The notes beneath the pieces are model-generated. The model did not search any database. It saw only the letters and a list, made by a program, of their open reading frames with translations, and was not told where the DNA came from. 64,000 nucleotides of DNA from Paraburkholderia sp. IMGN_8 (lineage in GTDB: Bacteria > Pseudomonadota > Gammaproteobacteria > Burkholderiales > Burkholderiaceae). The stretch is taken from the NCBI RefSeq assembly GCF_038050405.1, contig NZ_CP150900.1, positions 1,798,001 through 1,862,000 on the forward strand, given 5' to 3'. A program made the position numbers and the translations under genes. How positions within the stretch are numbered: position 1 is the first letter of the stretch; every line of letters begins with the position of its first letter. Shown here in pieces: positions 44,244 through 52,418 of the stretch.

Positions 44244-44831
44244 TTATAGTGACTTGAGCCTGGTGACCTTCGTGCCTTCGAGCGTCACGCCGGCCATCAG
44301 TCCGTTGTTCGTGAGCACGAACACTTCGACCGGCGCAGTCGCGGTGGTGGTGTCCACATTGCCGTTCGCGCCAACCTTCAGTATCGCCACTGACGCATCG
44401 CCGCCCACCGACCAGCCTTCGCTATTACGGAACCGGGTGAGTGCGTCCTCGGTCATGAACAGGAAAATGATCGCTTTCGATTGCGCGCCGATCTGCAGCC
44501 CGATCGAACCGGTCGTGGTGCTGTAGTACCCGACCGTGCTGCCGCCGACTCGCAGCGAGCCTTCGCCGTACTGGCCGCCGACCCAGAAGCCGGCGGCGAT
44601 GACAGACGGGAACACTAATACGCCACGCGCCTTGCCGACCAGTTCACGTGAGCCGTTGGCGATCGTGTAAAGGCGTGCAAGGGTGGAGTCGACGCTCGCG
44701 TCGATGGTGTGACGCTTGTCGGCCTGTTGGCCACTGGCGTCGGATGTTCCGGTCGTCGTACAGCCCGAGACCGCGAGGCCTATAGCCAGGAATGATCCCG
44801 GCGTACCCCATATGAATGTTCGTCTTAGCAT
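44244..44831 (-). CDS. SYLF/YSC84-domain lipoprotein
   Basis: 195 residues from ATG 44831 (GGGGAAA upstream). Lipoprotein signal MLRRTFIWGTPGSFLAIGLA with lipobox VSGC, then 'RGVLVFPSVIAAGFWVGGQY', 'GEGSLRVGGSTVGYYSTTTG', 'IGAQSKAIIFLFMTEDALTR' and 'GLMAGVTLEGTKVTRLKSL'. It is a full-length paralogue of the 31 and 47 kb genes. It heads the SYLF, DUF3096, PRC order on the minus strand. Confidence 0.85.
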   Translation of the reverse strand: MLRRTFIWGTPGSFLAIGLAVSGCTTTGTSDASGQQADKRHTIDASVDSTLARLYTIANGSRELVGKARGVLVFPSVIAAGFWVGGQYGEGSLRVGGSTVGYYSTTTGSIGLQIGAQSKAIIFLFMTEDALTRFRNSEGWSVGGDASVAILKVGANGNVDTTTATAPVEVFVLTNNGLMAGVTLEGTKVTRLKSL

Positions 44832-45147
44832 GATTTTCCCCAGGTTGTTCCTGGATGTCCCTGACGCTACGCGCAGTCGGACGCGAATGCGGTACGAAAC
44901 CGTACAAAACGTGCAACGGGTTTCAATTCGTGCGTCGTGACCGGGTAGAGGATCGTTCCGACTGGCTTCGCGTTCTTTCACGGGAATTGTCTGAGCAATG
45001 CCCTGGTGCTGGCGGTTTTAGGTGCCGCTTCATCCGCGACGCGCGCAAGTGCGCTGTTCCACTATCGCCCGGCGCGAGCGCGGGTAGCGATGTGGCCGAC
45101 CAGATTTCATCGAGGGCGATCGGGGCGCCGGAAGACGGTTGCAATCG
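44832..45147. other. SYLF promoter region; no other gene
   Basis: Holds the conserved upstream palindrome at 44891-44906. The remaining 240 bp between it and the HicB-like gene shows nothing recognisable. Confidence 0.4.
44891..44906 (-). promoter_or_regulatory. Conserved SYLF upstream palindrome
   Basis: On the minus strand TGTACGGTTTCGTACC, ending 59 nt before the SYLF start. It is followed by GCATTCG and, 20 nt on, GCGTAGCGTCAGGGACATC, matching the blocks at 31.1 and 47.3 kb. Confidence 0.6.
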
Positions 45148-45543
45148 TTATCGCTTCGCCAACTCATGTACGGCAGCCAGCGTCATAAACGCAGAGCGCG
45201 TCATATGACGATCCTTCGCCGCAGCATCGACCCGCCGCAAAAGGCTCTCCAGCAGACTGAACTGAAGGTTTACGGACTTCGAAGTCACACGCGCCAGATT
45301 GATGTCCACGAATACCCAGATTCCCTCGCCGTCGTCCATTTCAAGCGTGCGCAGTTCCGATGTATCAGCTGTGGGTGCGGGGATGACTTGCTCACTGCGG
45401 TCATACATCCGTTCTACTGCTTCCAGTGCATTGCGCTCCAGTTCTGCCAGTGATGCACCGGTCACGTCGGCGCCAGGAAAATCCGGGAAGCTGGCGTGAA
45501 GAGTGTCAGTGTGGTCGCGACGGACATACAGCGGATATTGCAT
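45148..45543 (-). CDS. HicB-like antitoxin (solitary)
   Basis: 131 residues from ATG 45543 (GGAG upstream). The N terminus has the HicB fold: MQYPLYVRRDHTDTLHASFP, 'DFPGADVTGASLAELERNAL' and 'EAVERMYDRSEQVIPAPTAD'. The C terminus reads 'SLLESLLRRVDAAAKDRHMT' then 'RSAFMTLAAVHELAKR', a ribbon-helix-helix-type DNA-binding end. HicB normally pairs with a HicA ribonuclease gene beside it, but none is visible on either side, so this is either an orphan regulator or the survivor of a pair. Confidence 0.8.
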   Translation of the reverse strand: MQYPLYVRRDHTDTLHASFPDFPGADVTGASLAELERNALEAVERMYDRSEQVIPAPTADTSELRTLEMDDGEGIWVFVDINLARVTSKSVNLQFSLLESLLRRVDAAAKDRHMTRSAFMTLAAVHELAKR

Positions 45544-45701
45544 GATCTGCTCCATCTAAACTGAGCACCGCGGATCTCTGTCCAATGCCTTCGCGCCGCG
45601 GCTGTTTCCTGGGCGAGTGGGTGTCAGTCCGCTGTGTTCGTATGTCTCATTAGACGCGCTATGTACGAATACGCAACCACTTTCTCACTGTAGCCACGTT
45701 G

Positions 45702-47090
45702 CTAGAACCGTGCGTCGATGTCTTCCTGAACGCGAGCAGTACCTCGACCATAGCGGCGCATGAGCGGCGTGGCCGAGATGCCATGCAACACCACGGATGC
45801 GGAAATTGTCGCCAGCACCCATGGAATAACGGGGGCCAACTCCGTGCGCGGTCCGCGCTCAAGTGCAAGCATCAGGTAGTACACGGACCCGACACCGCGG
45901 ATACCGAGCCAGCCAATGAGCCACCGCTGCGTGCGTGACGCGGAAGAACCGAGCAGCGAGATCTGGGTGGCCAGCGGCCGTATGACTATCAGCAATGTGG
46001 TGACCACAGCCGCGCTGCGCCAGGTGAGCATGGCAACCCAGTACTGTGAGACGAGACAGCCAATCAGCAGCATCAAGGCAACTTCTGCGATGTGCTCCAG
46101 TTCGATGGTGAATCCCATCACCGATTCCGCAATGAACGCATGCGCCCGGTCGGGATCAGTGGCCGTCGCTTCGACGTCTTGCGTATCGACAGTCCCTACG
46201 GCCTCTTTCGACGACTTGTCGCCACTCGACTGATGTTCGACTCGCCGCATCGCGACGCCGGCCGCGAAGACGGCCAGGAAGCCGTATCCGTGCGTGATCA
46301 GTGCGACGCCGTACGACAAGGCAATCAAGCCAAGCGTGAAGAAACCCTCGAGGCCGAGCGCCTGACCATAACGGCTGCGCATGAAAGCAACGAACCGGGC
46401 TGTGGCGACGCCGAGCAGCCAGCCGCCGCCGATTCCTCCGATGACTCCCCACGCGACGCTCCCGACGAAGGCCCATGAAATGCCCGGCGCACCGCTATGC
46501 TCTGCTGTGCCACACAGCAGAAGACCGAGCAACGCGAACGGATAGGCCGTCCCATCGTTCAGTCCACCCTCTCCGGATAGCGTAAAGCGCACAAGCTCGA
46601 CATCACCGGCATCGCGTACGCCGACGTCATGCGCCAGCACGGGATCGGTGGGCGCCATCATCGCCCCTAAGAGGACTGCTGCGCCGATGCTCAGATGAAA
46701 CGCCAGGACACCAAACAGGGCGAGCGATGCCACTGTGAGAATCATCGCGAGGATGCCTAACCGAAGCGGCAGTGCCCACCTCCGGTCCGACGGCGGCACG
46801 CGTAGTCGCAAGCCGATTGCAAAGAGCGACACGAGGATGCCAACTTCCGCAATCATGCGCAGGTGGGTTACGTCATCCGGTAGTCGCAACGACAACAGGC
46901 CGACGCCTGTCGGCCCGAGCACGAAGCCGATCCCCAGGTAGACCATGGCCGCACTGAGCGGCAGCCGCTTGAGTGTCGACCCGACGAGGCCCATGAACAT
47001 CAGCAGGCTGCCCACAATGAGGCACCATATCGCGTCGACCACGGCAGATATCCCAAAGTTGTGAAGTGGCACTACATTAGCACTCGACAC
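45702..47090 (-). CDS. CPA1-family sodium/proton antiporter
   Basis: 462 residues from GTG 47090; a shorter start is possible because no clear ribosome-binding site is visible. About twelve membrane segments are evident, with the signature 'GAMMAPTDPVLAHDVGVRDA' (TDPV motif), 'FTLSGEGGLNDGTAYPFALL' (the ND pair of the core ion site) and the 'GWLGIRGVGSVYYLMLALER' helix. It exchanges Na+ or K+ for H+ across the inner membrane and supports pH and salt tolerance. It sits between the two inverted SYLF cassettes. Confidence 0.9.
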   Translation of the reverse strand: MSSANVVPLHNFGISAVVDAIWCLIVGSLLMFMGLVGSTLKRLPLSAAMVYLGIGFVLGPTGVGLLSLRLPDDVTHLRMIAEVGILVSLFAIGLRLRVPPSDRRWALPLRLGILAMILTVASLALFGVLAFHLSIGAAVLLGAMMAPTDPVLAHDVGVRDAGDVELVRFTLSGEGGLNDGTAYPFALLGLLLCGTAEHSGAPGISWAFVGSVAWGVIGGIGGGWLLGVATARFVAFMRSRYGQALGLEGFFTLGLIALSYGVALITHGYGFLAVFAAGVAMRRVEHQSSGDKSSKEAVGTVDTQDVEATATDPDRAHAFIAESVMGFTIELEHIAEVALMLLIGCLVSQYWVAMLTWRSAAVVTTLLIVIRPLATQISLLGSSASRTQRWLIGWLGIRGVGSVYYLMLALERGPRTELAPVIPWVLATISASVVLHGISATPLMRRYGRGTARVQEDIDARF

Positions 47091-47278
47091 GCCAACCGGC
47101 AGCCGTTTTGAGCCAATGGCGCACCCACGGCGCTCGCCGTCTGCACCGTGCAGCGGCGGTTCTATTGCGGTAAGGACGCTGAGGCGAACCCGGGAGGGCG
47201 CGCGGTGTAGCCCGGCACGTGAATACCGCGCCCGCTGAACGGGAGAAGGCGGGCGGCCTGCATACTTGTGATCGAGTC

Positions 47279-47294
47279 TTTACGTTGTCGTACC
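47279..47294 (+). promoter_or_regulatory. Conserved SYLF upstream palindrome
   Basis: TTTACGTTGTCGTACC, the third member of the set, ending 58 nt before ATG 47353. It is followed by GCATCGG and GCGTAGCGTTGGGTACATC at the same spacing as in the other copies. The left arm is degenerate. Confidence 0.55.
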
Positions 47295-47352
47295 GCATCG
47301 GACTCCGTTCTTGCGTAGCGTTGGGTACATCAGATAAAAAGGGGAGGTGACG

Positions 47353-47943
47353 ATGCTACGACGGGCATTCATGTGGGGTGCACCGGGATCGATCCTCGCG
47401 ATCAGCCTTGCGCCATCGGGCTGTACAACGACAACCGGTGCGTCCGACACGATGGTCCAGCAGAAGGATAAACGCCGCACCATTGACGCCGGTGTCGACT
47501 CGACCTTGGTACGTCTCTACAACCTTGCTCGCGGCTCCCGCGAACTGGCCGGCAAATCGAGCGGCATGCTGATTTTCCCGTCCGTTATCGACGCCGGCTT
47601 CGGTGTGGGCAGACAGTATGGCGTGGGGGCGTTGCGCGTTGGCGGAAGCACGGTCGGGTACTACAGCACCGCGACCGCGTCGGTCGGGTTGCAAGCAGGC
47701 GCGCAATCGAAGGCGATCGTCTTTCTGTTCACGACCGCGAACGCACTCGATCGATTCCGCAACAGCGAAGGCTGGTCGGCAGGCGGCGACGCGTCGGTGG
47801 CGGTATTGAAGATCGGCGCGAACGGTACTGTCGACACCGGCACGGCAACTGGTCAGGTTGACGTATTCGTGCTGACAAATGGCGGGTTGATGGCTGGCGC
47901 AACAGTGGACGGCACGAAGGTGACCCGACTCAAATCGCTGTAA
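47353..47943 (+). CDS. SYLF/YSC84-domain lipoprotein
   Basis: 196 residues from ATG 47353 (GGGGAGG upstream; a GTG 6 nt earlier is possible). Lipoprotein signal MLRRAFMWGAPGSILAISLA with a PSGC lipobox, then 'GMLIFPSVIDAGFGVGRQYG', 'VGALRVGGSTVGYYSTATAS', 'AGAQSKAIVFLFTTANALDR' and 'GLMAGATVDGTKVTRLKSL'. It is the most divergent of the three full-length copies. It heads the plus-strand SYLF, DUF3096, PRC cassette. Confidence 0.85.
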   Translation: MLRRAFMWGAPGSILAISLAPSGCTTTTGASDTMVQQKDKRRTIDAGVDSTLVRLYNLARGSRELAGKSSGMLIFPSVIDAGFGVGRQYGVGALRVGGSTVGYYSTATASVGLQAGAQSKAIVFLFTTANALDRFRNSEGWSAGGDASVAVLKIGANGTVDTGTATGQVDVFVLTNGGLMAGATVDGTKVTRLKSL

Positions 47944-48003
47944 CGGACAGGACAGTCGTGCCGCAAACAATCATCCTCCGTTCAGTTCTGACTGGGAAAC
48001 ATC

Positions 48004-48150
48004 ATGCACTCTTTGACGAGCGCGGGCCCACTGGTTTCACTGATCGCAGGCATTCTGATTCTGGTGGTGCCGCGCCTGCTGAATTATATCGTGGCGATCT
48101 ATCTGATCATCATCGGGCTGCTGGGACTGTTTGGAAGTCGTCTCCACTGA
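48004..48150 (+). CDS. DUF3096 small membrane protein
   Basis: 48 residues, MHSLTSAGPLVSLIAGILIL, 'VVPRLLNYIVAIYLIIIGLL', tail GLFGSRLH. It lies 60 bp after the SYLF gene and 32 bp before the PRC-barrel pseudogene. A weak GGGAAA box precedes the ATG. It is nearly identical to the other copies. Confidence 0.8.
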   Translation: MHSLTSAGPLVSLIAGILILVVPRLLNYIVAIYLIIIGLLGLFGSRLH

Positions 48151-48182
48151 TGCCGTGTCACCCGTAGCAGGAGTATCGAACC

Positions 48183-48870
48183 ATGTTGCGAAGCATCGGG
48201 AGTCTCAAGGGATGCGCCGTCGCCGCCAACGATGGTGAAATAGGCAGCATCGAAAAAGTGTACTTCGATGATGACGCGTGGGGTGTCCGGTATCTCGTGG
48301 CGAAAACGGGAAACTGGACCAATGAGCGACGCGTGTTGATCTCGCCGTATTCCGTCAAACACACGGATCCCGGCTCGGGGGTTGTCCGCGTTGATCTGAC
48401 ACTGCAGCAGGTCAGCGACAGTCTTGCTATCGATACACATAAACCCGTATCGCGCCAGCATGAAGCCGAATATTTCCGCTACTACGGCTATCCGACATAC
48501 GGGGGCGGGCTGGGTGTGTGGGGAATGAACAGCTTCCCGGCATTCAGTCGCGCGGCCACGGCGGGTACGTCATCGGATACGCGAACACACAACTCGCGCT
48601 GTACGATGACAAACCGCCAGAGGACAGTCATCTGCGGAGTGCGAACGCGGTAGACGGCTATCACGTCGAAGCAGCCGATGGCGATATCGGTCACGTGTCC
48701 GGCTTCATTTTTGATGATGAAAGCATGGACCATGCGCTATGTCATTGTCGACACCGGGAACTGGTGGGCAGCAGGAAAGGAAGTGCTACGGGCAACTGAA
48801 TGGATCTTCCTGATCGACTGGGTCGAATCCACCGTTTCTACAAAGCTTACCTGCGACGCGCACGCTGGCC
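48183..48870 (+). pseudogene. Double PRC-barrel gene with two frameshifts, truncated
   Basis: Frame 1 gives MLRSIGSLKGCAVAANDGEI, 'GSIEKVYFDDDAWGVRYLVA', 'PVSRQHEAEYFRYYGYPTYG'. Around 48560-48590 homology to the intact minus-strand copy moves to a second frame ('VDGYHVEAADGDIGHVSGFI'). An extra A near 48720 moves it to a third ('WTMRYVIVDTGNWWAAGKEV', 'FLIDWVESTVSTKL'). The last 30 or so codons are missing where IS-related sequence begins. It is the broken counterpart of 43052-43825. Confidence 0.75.
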
Positions 48871-49009
48871 GATCTTCCCTTCATCCTGTGGTCGGGCAGC
48901 AGTCTCGAGGCCTTCATCTCATTTAACGGCGGTTTTTTGCGGAAAGGGCTCGCGTTCACGATGCTGGTCGCGCACATAAATCGCCTGCTCGATGGCATGC
49001 CGTAAGCGA
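48871..49009. other. Junction sequence between PRC pseudogene and IS6 fragment
   Basis: The minus strand reads 'RRLRHAIEQAIYVRDQHRER' in frame with the IS6 fragment but does not match IS6 transposases. Origin unknown. Confidence 0.3.
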
Positions 49010-49400
49010 CGCCGGTTGTTGATGCGGGCAGCTGCTTTGACGAACACGTGCTTCACGCTCGCCAGTTCCGGAATCTCGGCCTTTGCCGCCGGATAGCTAC
49101 GCAGCTGATCGGCGACGATCTTGCGCGGCACCGGGATCGAGCGCAGCGCACGCGCTTGAAAAAGCGTTTGGCGGCGGCCTTGTCGCGTCGCTTTTGCAGC
49201 AGGATGTCAAGTTCGACGCCGTGCTCATCGACCGCACGCCACAACAGGTAAGGCTCACCTCGTAGCGTAACGAACATCTCGTCGAGGTGCCACGTACTGC
49301 CCGGCTTGCGCCGCACCGCTTTCACCCGGTAAGCAAAGCCCGCGCCAAACTTGGCGCACCAGCATTGGATCGTCTCGTATGTCAGTCTTTGGGACGTGCG
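49010..49400 (-). pseudogene. IS6-family transposase, central part
   Basis: Minus strand: 'TYETIQCWCAKFGAGFAYRV', 'GSTWHLDEMFVTLRGEPYLL' with the first catalytic Asp, 'WRAVDEHGVELDILLQKRRD' with the second, and 'KAAAKRFFKRV'. After a frame change near 49145 it continues 'PRKIVADQLRSYPAAKAEIP' and 'ELASVKHVFVKAAARINNR'. The N terminus is replaced by antisense of another IS6 fragment, and the C terminus by unrelated sequence, so it is dead. Confidence 0.75.
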
Positions 49401-49581
49401 CGGCTTTCGTGATCCGAGACGCACGCAGGAATTCCTCTCGTGCTTCGGGCCGATCAGGCAACACTTCGCGCTCAAGCGGCATCTGCTGCGAGCTTCACTC
49501 TATCGCAAACAACTCGCTGCGCGATTCGTCGCGTCGCGCGAATTCGCCGAACTCGCCCAAAATCCGTTGACTGGTTTCTGA
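49399..49581 (+). pseudogene. IS6-family transposase, C-terminal part, inverted
   Basis: Plus strand: 'RGFRDPRRTQEFLSCFGPIR', 'QHFALKRHLLRASLYRKQLA', ending 'FAELAQNPLTGF' and stop. This is the transposase C terminus in the orientation opposite to the adjacent central part, which points to an inversion or two fused IS6 copies. Confidence 0.7.
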
Positions 49582-49639
49582 ACAACGGGCTCACCTGCCA
49601 TCGCTTCGCCTCAAGCTCAGCAACTCGACAACGCCCTTT

Positions 49640-50036
49640 GTGATGCTGGATGTGAGCGTCACGATGAACGGTGACCGTGGACCATGCGGCGAGCTCCGGC
49701 GGTACATCGGGCAACGCCGTCAACAGCGGCTTCTCGATGGCGGCGCACGCCAGGGGCTGTTCGCGTGTCGTGCCGTGTTCACGAACACTGGCTTCCTGCA
49801 TGATCCATTCGCGCAACTGCCGGTTGGCATCCGGCGGATCACGGAACGTGCGCAGCGGCATGAAGGACTTCTTGACGTATTTGACGCCCGATTCAACGAC
49901 GCCTTTCTTCTGCGGGTCGTGCGGCGGACAGGCATCGATCCGGAAACCGTATCCGTCAGCGAGGCCTGCGTAGGAACGCTGGACTTCGGGATCGTACGTG
50001 CAGGCCCTGATGATCGCGCACTTCGCGTTGTCGATT
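49640..50036 (-). pseudogene. istA: IS21-family istA, C-terminal half
   Basis: Minus strand from 50036: 'KIDNAKCAIIRACTYDPEVQ', 'RSYAGLADGYGFRIDACPPH', 'DPQKKGVVESGVKYVKKSFM', 'PLRTFRDPPDANRQLREWIM' and 'PPELAAWSTVTVHRDAHIQH'. It carries the second Asp (IDN) and the Glu (VVES) of the DDE transposase core. It starts directly at the inverted repeat of the RIT element and ends at the IS6 fragment. The other half is at 53540-54165. Confidence 0.75.
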
Positions 50037-50062
50037 TTCTGTGCCCGAGGCCGTTATGTGGC
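50037..50062 (+). repeat. RIT left inverted repeat
   Basis: 26 bp starting TTCTG and ending ATGTGGC, the exact reverse complement of 53479-53504. An inner inverted copy of its CGTTATGTG core lies at 50112-50120. Confidence 0.85.
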
Positions 50063-50166
50063 CATTCGCCTTGAACTAGGCGTTGCGAGCGACTCTGCTG
50101 CACTGCAAGGCAACATAACGCGCTTGCTATGGCATGGTGATTTCCCGCTTTCCTTGGGAGATTGTC

Positions 50167-51429
50167 ATGCTCGAGCACTATTACTTTCGTCCAGAGACCG
50201 TCGACCGCATTCGTGCGTCCTGGCTCGCTCCGGCGATTGAGCAATACGTCACCTGGCTGACAGAGGCTCATTACACGGCCCGTAGCGTGTTGCATCGCGT
50301 TCCCGTGCTGATGAGCTTCGGGGAGTACGCAATGGCGCACGGCGCGAGGGATTTCGCGCAGCTAAGCGATCACGTCGAACCGTTTGTGCAAACCTGGATT
50401 TGTCGGCATGGGCGTGGACGCAGTGCTGCCCGGCGGAGCAAGTTCTCTCATGAGGTTCGCAATCCTATTTGCCAGATGCTACGCCTGGTAGTTGACGGTT
50501 ACGATGGCCCAGGTCGTCCACACAAGCCGGATAACCCGTTCGAACGGGAGGCTCCGCATTTTATGGCGTTTCTTGTTGAGGAGAAGGGGCTTCGCCCGCG
50601 TACCCTTATCCAGTACCGTTTCCATCTGCATCAGTTTGCCACCTACCTCGAGCGCAACGGCATCCGGTTACGGGCTGTTTCGCCAACCGTAATCAGCGGG
50701 TTCATCGCCGAGTATGGCCCACGTGTTGCGTGGACAACGCTTCGTAACGCCTGCGGAACGTTGCGGGTCCTGCTGCGCTATCTGTATCGGGAAGGAGTCG
50801 TATCCCGGGACCTGAGCCCGCTCGTCGAGTTTCCGCAATCATATCGACACGCAGGTATCCCCCGATCTATCAGCTGGGATCAGGTCGAACAGGTCCTGGC
50901 GAGCATTGACCGGCGTTCGCCCTGTGGCAGGCGCGACTACGCGATGTTGTTGCTGCTGTCTACATACGGGTTGCGGGCCTGCGAAGTTGCCTCGCTTACC
51001 CTGGACGATATCGACTGGCGCAACGAGCGGTTTAGAATCCGGGACCGCAAGGCAGGCAACACCACCACTTATCCGCTTTCCGCAGTGGCCGGATCCGCGA
51101 TCGTCGACTACCTCAAGAATGGCCGACCGGTCACAACGCATCGTGAGGTTTTTATGCGCATGTCGGCACCGCTTGCTCCGATTGGTCACGCGGCCGTGGT
51201 GTGCCGGGCTGCTCACTTCATCCGCAAAGCAGGCATCAGCGTTCCACGGGCCGGCTCACACGTACTACGGCACAGCTGCGTACGGCACTTGCTGAATGCT
51301 CATTTCTCACTCAAGCATATTGGCGACTATGTTGGCCATCGAAGCATCTCTTCGACCCAGATTTACGGCAAGCTGGCAATCGAGCAACTACGCGATGTTG
51401 CGCAAGGCGATGGGGAGGATGTGCTATGA
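50167..51429 (+). CDS. ritA: RIT tyrosine recombinase A
   Basis: 420 residues from ATG 50167 (GGGAG 6 nt upstream; an ATG at 50134 has none). The N-terminal arm has a SAM-like core-binding domain ('GLRPRTLIQYRFHLHQFATY'). The catalytic domain has Arg in 'YGLRACEVASLTLDD', a basic beta-hairpin, 'HVLRHSCVRHLLNA' (HxxR), 'GHRSISSTQIYGKL' (His and the nucleophile Tyr). All hallmark residues are present. Its stop overlaps the start of the next gene (ATGA), implying translational coupling. Tyrosine recombinases cut and rejoin DNA through a 3'-phosphotyrosine. Confidence 0.9.
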   Translation: MLEHYYFRPETVDRIRASWLAPAIEQYVTWLTEAHYTARSVLHRVPVLMSFGEYAMAHGARDFAQLSDHVEPFVQTWICRHGRGRSAARRSKFSHEVRNPICQMLRLVVDGYDGPGRPHKPDNPFEREAPHFMAFLVEEKGLRPRTLIQYRFHLHQFATYLERNGIRLRAVSPTVISGFIAEYGPRVAWTTLRNACGTLRVLLRYLYREGVVSRDLSPLVEFPQSYRHAGIPRSISWDQVEQVLASIDRRSPCGRRDYAMLLLLSTYGLRACEVASLTLDDIDWRNERFRIRDRKAGNTTTYPLSAVAGSAIVDYLKNGRPVTTHREVFMRMSAPLAPIGHAAVVCRAAHFIRKAGISVPRAGSHVLRHSCVRHLLNAHFSLKHIGDYVGHRSISSTQIYGKLAIEQLRDVAQGDGEDVL

Positions 51430-52418
51430 GATCTCCTACTCGCTTCCGCAGCTTTCTTGGTCCAGATATCGAACGGTTCCTCGGCTACAAGCGCTCGTTG
51501 GGCAGGCGTTTCGACGTCGAAGAGAAAGCACTCGCTCTACTCGACGCATACCTGCTACGCAAGCAGATCCGCAGCTTTTCCCAGGTGACTCCGACCGTCG
51601 TGGACGAGTTTCTGCTCTCCCGTCCGCGACCACACCCGAGAAGCTACAATCATCTGCGCTGTACGATTGGGAGGTTGTTCGCGTATCTCGTCAATCATGG
51701 GAAGCTTGTCGCGACGCCACTGCGATCACCACCGCGCCGATCACGATATGAACGGACGCCTTTCATTTTCGACACGGCGTCGATCAGGAGGTTGCTTGCG
51801 CTTGCCAGGATGCTTCCCGACAAAGGCGGGACCATAGGGCGAGGCGACACGTATTTCGTCATTTTCGCTGTTCTGTACGGACTCGGATTGCGGGTCGGCG
51901 AGGTCTGCAGGCTGCGAATCAAGGACGTTGACCTTCAGCGTCAACTGCTCGTCATCCGCGAAACAAAGTTCTACAAGAGCCGGCTGGTACCTTTCGGCCC
52001 GAAGCTTGGTGCATTGCTTGCCGAGCATTTGCGTCAACGCGAGACAGCGTCCACATACCCCGCTCAGGATGAGAGTCCGCTGTTCTGCTTACGTGGTGGA
52101 CGGGCCATCAACCCATGCACGATCAGCCAGACTTTTCACGCCCTGATTCCCAAACTGCACCTTGAGATTCCACTGGGCATCTCGTATCCGCACTTACACG
52201 ATCTCCGCCACGCATTCGCCGTCGGCGTACTCACACGATGGTACCGTCTCGGCCTTGATCCACAGGCAAATCTCCTTGCGCTCTCGACGTTCATGGGGCA
52301 TGTCGACGTGAGCTCCACAGCGGTGTACTTGTCGACGACACCTGAGCTCCTTGAGCAGGCTAACCGCCGTTACAAGGCATTCGCTGCGGCAACTCTCAGG
52401 GAGGTTCTCCCATCATGA
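51426..52418 (+). CDS. ritB: RIT tyrosine recombinase B
   Basis: 330 residues, starting within the stop of ritA (ATGA at 51426) and ending within the start of ritC. Catalytic motifs: 'YGLGLRVGEVCRLRIKDVDL' (Arg), 'ETKFYKSRLVPFGPKL' (Lys), 'HLHDLRHAFAVGVL' (HxxR) and 'GHVDVSSTAVYLS' (His, Tyr). The N-terminal arm 'FLGYKRSLGRRFDVEEKALA' is core-binding-like. Full length for the family. It shares only distant similarity with its two neighbours, as expected for RIT trios. Confidence 0.9.
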   Translation: MRSPTRFRSFLGPDIERFLGYKRSLGRRFDVEEKALALLDAYLLRKQIRSFSQVTPTVVDEFLLSRPRPHPRSYNHLRCTIGRLFAYLVNHGKLVATPLRSPPRRSRYERTPFIFDTASIRRLLALARMLPDKGGTIGRGDTYFVIFAVLYGLGLRVGEVCRLRIKDVDLQRQLLVIRETKFYKSRLVPFGPKLGALLAEHLRQRETASTYPAQDESPLFCLRGGRAINPCTISQTFHALIPKLHLEIPLGISYPHLHDLRHAFAVGVLTRWYRLGLDPQANLLALSTFMGHVDVSSTAVYLSTTPELLEQANRRYKAFAAATLREVLPS

